Positions 1 to 8,177 of a stretch of DNA of 37,042 nt are shown piece by piece. Each line of letters opens with the position of its first letter. Within the stretch, counting starts at the first letter, position 1. The DNA comes from Nostoc calcicola FACHB-3891 (GTDB taxonomy: Bacteria > Cyanobacteriota > Cyanobacteriia > Cyanobacteriales > Nostocaceae): the NCBI RefSeq assembly GCF_014697355.1, contig NZ_JACJRQ010000065.1, positions 1-37,042 on the forward strand, written 5' to 3'. The notes beneath the pieces are model-generated. The model was given only the letters and a program-made list of their open reading frames with translations. It was not told where the DNA came from and searched no databases. The position numbers were made by a program, and so were the translations under genes.

Positions 1-112
<112 letters not shown>

Positions 113-300
113 GTTGTGTTTCGAGTTTGGTTTTCCGAAAATAAAATTTTCGGAATCCTAGTTATAATTTTTGATTATCTTTAACTTGGGAAATCCCAAA
201 TCCAGATTCTCTTGACGAGGATTGGTTATTTCTTAAGCTTTCAAAGTATTGTGTTTTTACGGTTCAGTTGTTGTCGGCGTTTTTCTCTCGCCTCCAGACT
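113..300 (-). other. 16S rRNA leader with processing-type hairpins
   Basis: This is the stretch between the inferred rRNA transcription start and the mature 16S end. It holds a perfect 10-bp hairpin with a 3-nt loop (133-142 pairs with 146-155, arm TTCCGAAAAT) close to the 16S 5' end, and a smaller one around TTGGGAAATCCCAA near 186-199. Such leader stems commonly pair or fold for RNase III processing and antitermination; that role is inferred. Confidence 0.5.
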
Positions 301-305
301 TAACT

Positions 306-334
306 AGATTAACTATTCTGTTAGGGATTGTCAA
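306..334 (-). promoter_or_regulatory. rRNA operon promoter
   Basis: On the minus strand there is a perfect -35 hexamer TTGACA (complement of 329-334), a 17-bp spacer, and a -10 hexamer TAATCT (complement of 306-311). It points at the 16S gene and implies a leader of roughly 185 nt. The match to the sigma-70 consensus and the optimal spacing make this a strong housekeeping promoter candidate. Confidence 0.8.
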
Positions 335-441
335 GGGGTAAAGGGAATTTTTTTTTAATGGGGTAAAACGCTTGAGGAGTGGTGCTTTTGTATGTATGAG
401 TTAAGTAAAACAGAGACGAGATTCTCCAATAACTTGCAAAA

Positions 442-1329
442 CTATCTTTCCTTCATTGCCTTCTTGAGGAGGTTGTTGTGGCTGGAAAGATTAAGTTGGA
501 GCAAATTACGCACAGCCTGCTGTACATCGTCATGTTTAACTAAAGTGTCTCCGAGTAGAACAGCATGTGTACCAGCTTCTGCAACAAAGGATAAGTCAGC
601 AGGTGTATACAAACCAGACTCACTGACGATATTAATGCCCAAGGTTTGGATGTGCGATCGCCTGGCTGCCAGCAATTGCCCAGTTGTGCTGATATCAACA
701 CTAAAATCTTCTAGGCTTTGATTGTTGATTCCTATTAAACGTACATCATCAAGCTTTAGCACCCGATCGAGTTCTGCCAAGGTATGGACTTCTACCAAAG
801 CATTCATCCCTAAGTAGTGAATCACCCGCAAAAAATTTTGCAGTTGCCGATCTGACAGAATCGCTGCAATCAGCACCACAGCATCTGCGCCTGCTGCTCG
901 TGCTAAATAAATTTGGCACGGATCTAAAATAAAATCTTTGCACAGTAGAGGTAGCGCTACTCGATGCCTAATGGTGCGTAAACTCTCAAAGCTGCCATGA
1001 AAGAACTTGTGATCGGTGACTACAGAAATACAAGTTGCGCCACCACGCTCATAAGCTTTGGCGATCGCCACTGGGTCAAAGTCTGGTTTAATTACTCCAT
1101 GAATGAGAGATGCTTTCTTCACCTCTGCAATGATGCAAGGTTGGTAATGACTTTGTTGCAAAGCAGTAAGGAAATCTCGCACTGTGGGTGCAGCTGTTAA
1201 CTGACGTTGCAATGAAGCCAAAGACATGTCTTGCTGAATTTGTGCGACTTCATACTTTTTCTGCCATACAATCTCTTTGAGAGTAGGTTGCACTAGATGA
1301 GCATTAGGGGTAGTAACTGGGTAAGTCAT
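442..1329 (-). CDS. trpC: Indole-3-glycerol-phosphate synthase (TrpC family, divergent copy)
   Basis: The 295-residue protein has the TIM-barrel TrpC pattern. Catalytic positions known from the family are kept: E69 and K71 in AEVKKAS, K131 in CKDF, E180 in VEVH, N202 in INNQ, and E237/S238 in SESG. The enzyme closes the indole ring in tryptophan synthesis using CdRP. Some ligand-contact segments differ from the usual sequence: the loop after the first lysines reads KKASLIHG rather than the common KKASPSKG, INNR is INNQ, and the second phosphate loop reads LLGDT. It stands alone, 107 bp upstream of the rRNA promoter, with no other trp gene nearby. Many cyanobacteria carry more than one trpC; this could be the secondary copy. 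Confidence 0.88.
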   Translation of the reverse strand: MTYPVTTPNAHLVQPTLKEIVWQKKYEVAQIQQDMSLASLQRQLTAAPTVRDFLTALQQSHYQPCIIAEVKKASLIHGVIKPDFDPVAIAKAYERGGATCISVVTDHKFFHGSFESLRTIRHRVALPLLCKDFILDPCQIYLARAAGADAVVLIAAILSDRQLQNFLRVIHYLGMNALVEVHTLAELDRVLKLDDVRLIGINNQSLEDFSVDISTTGQLLAARRSHIQTLGINIVSESGLYTPADLSFVAEAGTHAVLLGDTLVKHDDVQQAVRNLLQLNLSSHNNLLKKAMKER

Positions 1330-1541
1330 ATGTTAATGATGACCAAAAAGTATGAATTATAAAATGTAAGGCTACCCATACATGTTTTCTTTTCAATCAG
1401 CGTGTGTAGAAACGCCTTTAATGAAAGGAAACTTTGAACAACCGAAAGTTTAAGAATTTCAGTATTCATCCTTTCTTCTTGAAAATTTAGAAAAAACTGC
1501 TTTGAAATAGACTCAATTTTTGATGGATATTTATTTAATTT

Positions 1542-1820
1542 TCACAGTTGAAGCCAGGTTGATTTAAGGTTCAAACCTTCTACACAGTCACTGTCATTTT
1601 GATTAAGTTTTGAATTTTCAATTAAGCAGTTATTTTTGAGGAGTCTAATGTAAGTGCGGTAGGGTATATAATCTATGGGATTGTAACCAGCAAAACGCAG
1701 TATTAAAACACATGCCCAGGAATACTTGCCTGCAATAATTGCTTTGAGTATTTGCTCAATTTGTTCATTATTAATTTTCTTACCCATTTGTGTTTGACAA
1801 CCAGTAATGTTTTGAGTCAT
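1542..1820 (-). CDS. HetP-family protein (heterocyst commitment paralogue)
   Basis: The 92-residue protein contains the HetP core at residues 21-66: IEQILKAIIAGKYSWACVLI, then LRFAGYNPIDYIPYRTY and RLLKNN. HetP and its paralogues influence commitment and timing of heterocyst differentiation in Anabaena. Only the short conserved core plus a polar tail is present, so this resembles the small paralogues rather than full-length HetP. I chose the ATG at 1820, which has AAGAG nine bases upstream; a TTG at 1850 in the same frame has no ribosome-binding site. Upstream is a long AT-rich region. Two GTA-N9-TAC sequences upstream resemble NtcA sites but have one base too many. Which paralogue this is cannot be told here. 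Confidence 0.85.
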   Translation of the reverse strand: MTQNITGCQTQMGKKINNEQIEQILKAIIAGKYSWACVLILRFAGYNPIDYIPYRTYIRLLKNNCLIENSKLNQNDSDCVEGLNLKSTWLQL

Positions 1821-3426
1821 AACATACACTCTTTTTTTTGTAAATGACAACTGGCCTTTACTTGGCAGAGATATTCCTATTTTTTTTGCATTGGGGGTTA
1901 GTAAATTCTCTATACAACAATTTGGAAACCTCAGCTATTTTTTAATTCTCTCACTGAACAACTTATTTTTTGATGTAAATCAGTAATACACTTTGAAAGA
2001 TTACCAAACTTATTTATATGGATTGATTCATAATTAATTTTTCATAACAGGTGTTTTATATCGATTTTTATGAATTACATTTTCAATGAAAATTTTGTCA
2101 ACGCCATTGTCCATAAGTGAAATCCAGGACAGAAAAAGACAATACTCAAATAAAATTAGATAAACAAGAAATTATTGCAAACTTATATTAAAGGTAGGGG
2201 CGGGTATAACCGACAGAATAAATATCTAGTTTAACCCGCTCTTACAGATGAACCGTATTGCAGAAGCAGCTTCTTGATTAAGCTTACTCAATGTTATGTA
2301 AAGTAGTATATGAACAATTTTTTGATAGACATGTCTATTTTTTCGCTTTTTAAATTTGATTTATTTTACCGAGGATAAACTAATTTGCACTCGATCGAGT
2401 TTTATCTCCTAATACTACATGCTTTACAAGACTTCTCTATTTTCCAATTAGACCTTTTAGCAGGTACAAGTACCCTTCGATTACAATGGATAGTATTCAA
2501 AAACACATAATTACTTAATTTTATCTATTTCTTTTGGAAGATTTTTAGAATCAATACACATAGTGAATACAAAAAATGTATATCTTGTGACAGATGACAG
2601 TGTTTATTGTTATATAGTTTAATCCCTGAATAAACAAATCAAGAAAAATGAAATTAATGACAAAAGTTTTGCTGATTTAACCTGTGTGTATTAACGCGAA
2701 TCTATCTAAATATAGAATCTACAATAATTGATGTTACTGTGTAGTCAAAAAACTGACCAATAGATGTTGTTTTGGGTTTTGCTGTTAGATGTAGTCAAAA
2801 ATCTAAAATAGGTAGGTTGTCTAATGCTATAACTTTATGTAAGGTATTAGATTGATTATTATTTTAATTTGTTGAAATTCATAATTTAAAATAAATACTT
2901 GTATTAAGGAAAAGTCTATATCTGTACATTTATCTGTAAGAATTGATAGCCTAATTTTGAATTAGGACTGAAAAAAACTCTGATACATAATGTTTATTTA
3001 TACTTAATTAAGTACACCAAAAATATCTTTACATTACCATTATAAAAAAATCATATTTTATTGTTAAAATCGAATTTAAAATCATCACAAATTTCTGATT
3101 ATTTCTAATGGATTTTATTTCTAACTAAGGAATAGCGACATTAGAGTTTTGGTAAGCTGTGATTAGCAACTCATTAATGGGTATAGTGCCGACTTGTTTG
3201 ACTGAGTAACTGGGTATATAAATTCTGGCGGCTAGAGGTGAGTTTAATCTAACTTTCCATTGGTGCTACAGCCAGAAGTTGAGTTGAGATTTACTGGTTT
3301 CCTGATGCAGTTTTATGAGTTATTAATTAATAACTATATTCCGATCGAGACTCATAGGTTTTTAGAAAACGCTCGGCACAAAGTTTGATTGTCATTTCCT
3401 GCCACAAAAATCCTATTGATGGAAAA
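1821..3426. other. AT-rich gene-free region (about 1.6 kb)
   Basis: I see no convincing coding sequence on either strand. Contents: the promoter side of the HetP-like gene; a decayed fold-back repeat near 2196-2245 (GGCGGGT against TTTAACCCGC); GAACCGTATTG at 2251-2261, which matches 11 of 13 bases of the terminal repeat of the mobile element at 11141-11293 and may be a remnant end; the 12-bp palindrome ACTCGATCGAGT at 2389-2400; and the 18-bp palindrome at 3318-3335 before the response regulator. Regulatory RNAs could lie here, but I cannot identify one. Confidence 0.6.
3318..3335. promoter_or_regulatory. Perfect 18-bp palindrome upstream of the response regulator
   Basis: AGTTATTAATTAATAACT is its own reverse complement and ends 91 bp before the chosen start codon of the AraC-type response regulator. 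Its position suggests an operator for a dimeric regulator, possibly autoregulatory. AT-rich palindromes arise by chance more easily than GC-rich ones, so this is only a candidate. Confidence 0.35.
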
Positions 3427-4296
3427 ATGATATACGAATCGTCGAAAAAAATTCTTGTAATTGAAGATGATGCTGTCACCCGCAATGTCTTCTTAGAGGT
3501 TCTTGAGGCTCAAGGTTTTGATACTATAGGTGCTGAAAATGGCCTAACTGGTATCGAGCAAGCACAAGAGCATTTACCTGACTTGGTGATTTGCGATATT
3601 CAAATGCCAGATATGGATGGTTACAGTGTTTTGACTACACTCCGTCAAGATCCTGACACAGGAATTATTCCTTTCATTTTTTTGACTGGTAGTAATACTC
3701 AAGCAGATCTTCGCAAAGGTATGGAATTGGGAGCAGATGATTATCTTACTAAGCCTTCTACTATAGAGGATTTGCTCAGAGCGATCGCTGTCCGATTTGA
3801 AAAGCAAGCTTTATTGAAGCGGTGGTATGCAACTAACTCTCATCAACTGAGCCGAACGTTAGCTTCATCGATTAACTCTGAGTCCATTTTTCCATATGTT
3901 CCTCAATTACAATCAGTTTTCGACTTCATTGAAGATAATTATCGGGAAGGAATTACTTTATCTGATGTAGCTGTTGCAGTTGGTTATTCGCCTGCTTACT
4001 TAACCAACCGAGTGGCAAAACAAACAGGAGATACTGTAAATGCTTGGATTGTCAAGCGCCGCATGGCAGCAGCACGTCCATTACTCAAAAATACCAATCA
4101 GACAATTGAGCAGATTGCTATTGCACTAGGCTATCAAAATACGTGTCATTTTTCTCGTCAGTTTCGTCAACACCACGGCATTTCTCCAAAAATTTGGAGA
4201 CAACAGCAACAACTTCTTGAGTCTTCTAAAAGTGTGAAGCTACAATTAATCAAAAATCGTGGTTCGTCGGAAAAACTTGTCTCTTTAGGTTGTTAA
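3427..4296 (+). CDS. Response regulator with receiver domain and AraC-type DNA-binding domain
   Basis: The 289-residue protein begins with a receiver domain (about 7-125). It has the acidic pair D14/D15, phospho-acceptor D57 in DLVICDIQMPDMDG, T87 in FLTG and K109 in LTKP, so it looks phosphorylatable. A linker leads to an AraC/XylS double helix-turn-helix domain (about 168-262) ending in the typical GYQNTCHFSRQFRQHHGISP signature. It is therefore a transcription factor controlled by an unidentified sensor kinase; none is adjacent. The ATG at 3427, preceded by TGGAAAA, fits the receiver fold better than the upstream in-frame TTG at 3385. It ends 14 bp from the convergent DUF3082 gene. Confidence 0.9.
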   Translation: MIYESSKKILVIEDDAVTRNVFLEVLEAQGFDTIGAENGLTGIEQAQEHLPDLVICDIQMPDMDGYSVLTTLRQDPDTGIIPFIFLTGSNTQADLRKGMELGADDYLTKPSTIEDLLRAIAVRFEKQALLKRWYATNSHQLSRTLASSINSESIFPYVPQLQSVFDFIEDNYREGITLSDVAVAVGYSPAYLTNRVAKQTGDTVNAWIVKRRMAAARPLLKNTNQTIEQIAIALGYQNTCHFSRQFRQHHGISPKIWRQQQQLLESSKSVKLQLIKNRGSSEKLVSLGC

Positions 4297-4310
4297 TTGA
4301 AAGCAAATTA

Positions 4311-4640
4311 TCAGTTTTCGCTGCTTTTGGGTTTGGTAAATTGCTGCACTAATAATTGCAGTGTCAAAGCTAATAAACCGATTGCAACTATACCAAATAT
4401 GCCGCTTCCTAAAGCAACTACACCAACAACCAAGGTACGAACAGCAGAGGTAATTTTTATTACCAATGGATTAATTGAATGGAGGGGTTTGCTAGCAAAA
4501 TTTGTGGCGATGGAAATCATCAGCGAATACATTGCAAATGCCATTCCTCCGGAAATTACAGCCCCAATTATGGAGCGTAAGGGAGTCGCTGTAACCTGTA
4601 CTTGAGCATCTGTTTTTGGAGTTAAATTTTGGTCAGTCAT
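4311..4640 (-). CDS. DUF3082 small membrane protein
   Basis: The 109-residue protein has two hydrophobic segments, about residues 24-48 (IIGAVISGGMAFAMYSLMIS) and 66-98 (VRTLVVGVVALGSGIFGIVA onwards), with a polar N-terminus. This pattern, including the VRTLVVG block, matches DUF3082, a family of unknown function found in cyanobacteria and plants. It lies downstream of ispE on the same strand, 93 bp away, and may be cotranscribed with it. No function can be assigned. The family name is from memory of its sequence pattern. Confidence 0.75.
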   Translation of the reverse strand: MTDQNLTPKTDAQVQVTATPLRSIIGAVISGGMAFAMYSLMISIATNFASKPLHSINPLVIKITSAVRTLVVGVVALGSGIFGIVAIGLLALTLQLLVQQFTKPKSSEN

Positions 4641-4645
4641 ACAAT

Positions 4646-4713
4646 TTTGGATTTTGGATTTTGGATTTTGGATTGGGCATGGGGCATTGGTAAAGACGCG
4701 ATGAATCGCGTCT
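4646..4713. repeat. Short tandem repeat and cyanobacterial hairpin repeat
   Basis: Between ispE and the DUF3082 gene lies a TTTTGGA-type tandem run (4646-4672, repeats of GGATTTT) followed by the hairpin AGACGCGATGAATCGCGTCT at 4694-4713 (8-bp stem, 4-nt loop). Both are dispersed repeats common in Nostocales genomes. The hairpin could end or stabilise the ispE transcript, but lacks a clear U-run. Confidence 0.75.
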
Positions 4714-4733
4714 CTACAAAATGCCCGATTTTT

Positions 4734-5687
4734 TTAAATTGAAGATGCTACCTGAATACCATGTGTGATTGTCCGAGTCACAAATAATTCTAAGTCTTCA
4801 TCAGAAATTGCTTCTCTTACATGCAGCTTAACTTGTTCTGCTTGCTGTTCAGATTCAAAAAGAGCAAATACTGTCGGCCCAGAACCAGACATCATTGTTC
4901 CTAAAACGCCTTCTTGATTTGCAAAGACTTCCCTCAGTTGCAATACTTGAGGATAGGCTGGTAATACTACGCGCTCTAAATCATTGTGCAGTTTTTGGGC
5001 AATTTTTCTTGCGTCTGCAAGGGCGATCGCTTTTACTATTTCTCCTGAGTGGACTGCACTAGCACGGGCTGCTAAATCGTTGGTATCTCTAATATAAGAA
5101 TTACCAAATTCCTGCCGATAGGTTTTGTATGCCCAAGCAGTGGAAACTTCTAGACTGCGGTATTTTGCCAATACTATATATATGTTATCCAAACTTGGTA
5201 ACGGAGAAAGTTGTTCACCTCTACCTGTGGCGATCGCTGTTCCACCCGATACACAAAATGGCACATCTGAACCGAGTGTAGCTCCCAATTCCTCTAATTC
5301 TGACTGAGTTAGTCCCAATTTCCAGAGTAAATCTATCCCCACCAACACGGCTGCGGCATTTGTCGAACCCCCAGCTAATCCAGCAGCCACCGGAATTTGC
5401 TTGTTGATGCTAATCTCTACACCGCCATATTTAGCAAAGGCTTCAGGAAATTGCCTCGTCATCAGTTCTGCTGCTTTGTATGCCAAGTTACTTTTATCTG
5501 TCGGTACTTGCGGGTGGTTGCAGTGGACGCGAATGCTGTCATTGCTAAGAGAACGGACATCAATGTGGTCTGCAAGACCGATACTTTGGAGTATCATTGC
5601 TAACTCGTGATAGCCATCAGGGCGATCGCCAATGATTTCCAAATACAAGTTGATTTTAGCAGGGGCAATTAAGCTGTAGGAATGCAT
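4734..5687 (-). CDS. ispE: 4-diphosphocytidyl-2-C-methyl-D-erythritol kinase
   Basis: This GHMP-family kinase phosphorylates CDP-methylerythritol in the MEP route to isoprenoids (carotenoids, phytol, quinones). In the 317 residues I see APAKINLYL with the substrate lysine K11, the glycine-rich ATP loop PVAAGLAGGSTNAAA (99-113), catalytic D141 in GSDVPF, and the C-terminal MMSGSGPTVFALF loop. Length is normal. It follows ksgA on the same strand (128 bp gap). The sequence immediately upstream of its ATG is a heptamer-type tandem repeat (5694-5751), and no Shine-Dalgarno sequence is visible. Confidence 0.96.
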   Translation of the reverse strand: MHSYSLIAPAKINLYLEIIGDRPDGYHELAMILQSIGLADHIDVRSLSNDSIRVHCNHPQVPTDKSNLAYKAAELMTRQFPEAFAKYGGVEISINKQIPVAAGLAGGSTNAAAVLVGIDLLWKLGLTQSELEELGATLGSDVPFCVSGGTAIATGRGEQLSPLPSLDNIYIVLAKYRSLEVSTAWAYKTYRQEFGNSYIRDTNDLAARASAVHSGEIVKAIALADARKIAQKLHNDLERVVLPAYPQVLQLREVFANQEGVLGTMMSGSGPTVFALFESEQQAEQVKLHVREAISDEDLELFVTRTITHGIQVASSI

Positions 5688-5693
5688 TTTGAA

Positions 5694-5751
5694 AGTTAGG
5701 AGTGGGGAGTTAAGAGTTAGGAGTTAGGAGTTGAGAGTTAGGAGTTGAGAG
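5694..5751. repeat. Heptamer tandem repeat (GAGTTAG type) before ispE
   Basis: Imperfect repeats of GAGTTAG/GAGTTGA fill the ispE leader, starting about 7 bp from its start codon. The same family occurs at 33700-33748. These are the short tandemly repeated sequences well known in heterocystous cyanobacteria. Confidence 0.85.
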
Positions 5752-5800
5752 TGCGTGAATTTTGAGTTTTAAATCTAGGCGACGATCTGGCAGTTTACTA

Positions 5801-5841
5801 TTAACTCCTCACTCCTCACTCCTCACTTTTAACTCCCAACT
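5801..5841. repeat. Tandem repeat overlapping the ksgA stop codon
   Basis: Three copies of CTCCTCA-type units run from the intergenic space into the last codons of ksgA. On the coding strand they spell the C-terminal residues ELGVKSEE and the stop. Confidence 0.75.
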
Positions 5842-6640
5842 CATTTGCCAGAGTTACCCATTGCTGAACGCTGAGGTCTTCGGCTCTGGCTTGGGGATTT
5901 ATTTTTAATTGTTCCAGTAATTGGGTCAGGCGATCGCGTTCTACGGCTGATTGCAAATTATTTCGTAACATTTTGCGCTTGGCAGCAAATCCCAACTTTA
6001 CCAAATTCTCGAACCGTCTTGGGTCAACTGCTGGGATCTCTATTGTTCTCGGACGCAATCGCACGACTGCTGAATCGACTTTTGGCGGTGGATGGAATGC
6101 GGCTGCTGGGACTGTGCAAATTAATTCACACTCAGCTAAATATTGTACTCGCACGCTCAAGGCTCCAAAGGCTTTTGACCCTGCTTGAGCGTACAATCTT
6201 TCTGCTACTTCTTTTTGTACCAGCAGTACTATTGATTCAAATGGTTCGGGGTTGGGGTTAGCGATCGTACCGAGTAGTTTCTCAATAATTGGGCCTGTAA
6301 TATTGTAGGGGATGTTGGCTACTACTTTATTTTGGTTTTGAAAATTAGGAAATGCTACCAATTGGGATGGTAAATCTAAGGTGAGAAAATCTCCTTGCAG
6401 CAGTAGGAAATTTTCTCTCTTACCTAGTTGCTTGGCCAATAGTTGGCATAAGTCGCGGTCTATTTCAACTGCAAGTAAAGATTGTACTAAAGCTAGTAAA
6501 CGACGAGTAAGAATACCTGTTCCTGGACCGATTTCCAGAATGCGATCGCCTTCTCTACACTCTGCTGCTTTAATAATTGCGTCGAGTGCTTTTTCACTTT
6601 TGAGCCAATGCTGAGCAAAGACCTTGCGCGGTCGGATCAT
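5816..6640 (-). CDS. ksgA: 16S rRNA (adenine1518-N6/adenine1519-N6)-dimethyltransferase
   Basis: RsmA/KsgA dimethylates two adjacent adenines near the 3' end of 16S rRNA during late 30S assembly. The 274 residues show the SAM-binding motif ILEIGPGTGILT (34-45), the acidic residue in AVEIDRD (57-63), GDF (83-85), the catalytic NIPYNITGP (109-117), and the FHPPPKVDSAVV segment (182-193) typical of the family. Length is normal. The extreme C-terminus is encoded by a tandem repeat and probably differs from relatives. It sits between the potA-type gene and ispE, all on the minus strand. Confidence 0.96.
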   Translation of the reverse strand: MIRPRKVFAQHWLKSEKALDAIIKAAECREGDRILEIGPGTGILTRRLLALVQSLLAVEIDRDLCQLLAKQLGKRENFLLLQGDFLTLDLPSQLVAFPNFQNQNKVVANIPYNITGPIIEKLLGTIANPNPEPFESIVLLVQKEVAERLYAQAGSKAFGALSVRVQYLAECELICTVPAAAFHPPPKVDSAVVRLRPRTIEIPAVDPRRFENLVKLGFAAKRKMLRNNLQSAVERDRLTQLLEQLKINPQARAEDLSVQQWVTLANELGVKSEE

Positions 6641-6662
6641 TTATATTTGTTACCTGGTATAG

Positions 6663-6697
6663 TTTTCAGAATTCAGGAGTCAGAATTCTGAATTCAG
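6663..6697. repeat. Dispersed EcoRI-type inverted repeat
   Basis: AGAATTCAGGAGTCAGAATT followed by CTGAATTCAG forms overlapping inverted repeats in the potA-ksgA gap. A relative (ATTCTGAATTCTGTCTTCTG) is found near 13265-13285. It looks like a dispersed intergenic repeat rather than a gene-specific signal. Confidence 0.55.
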
Positions 6698-6847
6698 TAT
6701 GAAGGAAGCTTGCATATAATTATTCACCAAATTAACCAAATTAATTCGCTATTAGCATAAATATTATCAACTAAGTTTAAGGTTGATGAAACTTATCAGA
6801 ATCTGTATCTTAGCTCTTTTTGTTGTCCTCTGAAGAACAAAGAACAA

Positions 6848-7978
6848 CTAATTACTCGATAATGCTAAACAATCGGTTTCTGCCCACCAAAGATAAATAG
6901 GTGTATCGCGGTCTGGTAAACTACCAAAGGTATTAGGTTGTAATACGTTAATTCTGATGCCATTTGTTAATTCCACAATGTAATTAACATGTGTGCCCAA
7001 ATACATAACATTAACTAGCCGTCCTTCAAAACAGTTTGTTGGCAAATTAGGCGGATACAGTGAAAGCTGTATTTTTTCTGGGCGTACACTTACAACCACT
7101 GATTGTGATAATTGATTTGGTGTATCTTCAGCACGGGCGATGACAATTGAGAGTCCCGTTTTTGTCAAAATTTGCACATCAGAAGAGTTTACCGCTAGGA
7201 TTTCACCACTAAATAAATTCGTATCGCCAATAAAATCAGCCACAAAAGATGTTTGGGGACGTTCGTAAATTTGGCTGGGAGTACCAGTTTGCTCGATTTT
7301 GCCTTGGTTCATGACAGCAATGCGATCGCTCAAGGAAAGTGCTTCTTCTTGGTCGTGTGTCACCATCACGAAAGTTAAACCCAAGTCTTTATGTAAATTT
7401 GATAACTCAACTTGCATTTCCTTACGCAGTTTTAAATCTAATGCTCCTAGAGGTTCATCTAGTAGGAGGACGGCGGGACGGTTGACTAAAGCCCTAGCCA
7501 AAGCGACGCGTTGCTGTTGGCCACCGGAAAGTTGATTGGGAAAACGCGATCGCAAACTTTCCATTTTCACCAGTTTTAAAGCTTCTTGGACTCTAGTTTG
7601 AATTTCTGATTTACGTAATTTTTTTAACCGCAGTCCGAAAGCGATGTTATCCCACACATTCAAGTGGTTAAATAAAGCATAACTTTGAAATACAGTATTG
7701 ACTGGTCGGCGGTAAGGGGGCACATTAGTCATAGATTGACCTTGAATCAACACCTTGCCAGCGTCAGCTATTTCAAACCCGGCAATTAAGCGCAGTGTTG
7801 TTGTTTTTCCACAACCTGAGGGACCTAAAATACTAAAAAATTCTCCCTGTTTAACATCCAAATCTATGCCATGTACTGCTGGTTCTTGGTTAAAAAACTT
7901 GAACACATTACGCAATTCAACGTCAAGTTGGTGAAAAGTTGCGATCGCCCTCTGATTCTGCGTCACAGTTTGAGCCAT
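6848..7978 (-). CDS. potA: ABC transporter ATP-binding protein, PotA/spermidine-putrescine type
   Basis: The 376-residue ATPase has Walker A GPSGCGKTT (52-60), Q-loop Q98, signature LSGGQQQRVALARA (150-163), Walker B LLLDEP (171-176) with E175, H-loop H208 in THDQEEA, and a C-terminal TOBE-like region from about 260. This arrangement is that of importers for polyamines and related small solutes, and the sequence resembles PotA most. The permease and binding-protein genes are not adjacent, so the substrate is not proven; iron or sulfate ATPases of the CUT1 relatives are alternatives. Upstream, 199 bp separate it from the divergent mrdA gene. Confidence 0.88.
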   Translation of the reverse strand: MAQTVTQNQRAIATFHQLDVELRNVFKFFNQEPAVHGIDLDVKQGEFFSILGPSGCGKTTTLRLIAGFEIADAGKVLIQGQSMTNVPPYRRPVNTVFQSYALFNHLNVWDNIAFGLRLKKLRKSEIQTRVQEALKLVKMESLRSRFPNQLSGGQQQRVALARALVNRPAVLLLDEPLGALDLKLRKEMQVELSNLHKDLGLTFVMVTHDQEEALSLSDRIAVMNQGKIEQTGTPSQIYERPQTSFVADFIGDTNLFSGEILAVNSSDVQILTKTGLSIVIARAEDTPNQLSQSVVVSVRPEKIQLSLYPPNLPTNCFEGRLVNVMYLGTHVNYIVELTNGIRINVLQPNTFGSLPDRDTPIYLWWAETDCLALSSN

Positions 7979-8177
7979 AATCCTCAGTAGAATGCCGTGA
8001 TTTTACCTGATTTGGTCAATTTATCTACTCTATTGGGCAGACTAGATTTGACACTTTGGTTCATTGTATCCGCCAAAAACAATTGTTTAGGAATATACCC
8101 GCCCAATTTTTTTGCACGCAGTAGTGGCTATCCTAATATTTACAGATAATCTTAATCAACAAAATACTCTTTGTTTT

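Noticed and set aside
749..943. Short minus-strand open frame inside the trpC-type gene
   Set aside because: It is an out-of-frame shadow of the TrpC coding sequence.
1900..1985. GTA-N9-TAC sequences upstream of the HetP-like gene as NtcA sites
   Set aside because: NtcA sites need an 8-bp spacer (GTA-N8-TAC); both candidates have nine.
4297..4605. Open frame of 102 codons on the plus strand after the response regulator
   Set aside because: It is antisense to the DUF3082 gene, which has the expected membrane pattern on the opposite strand.
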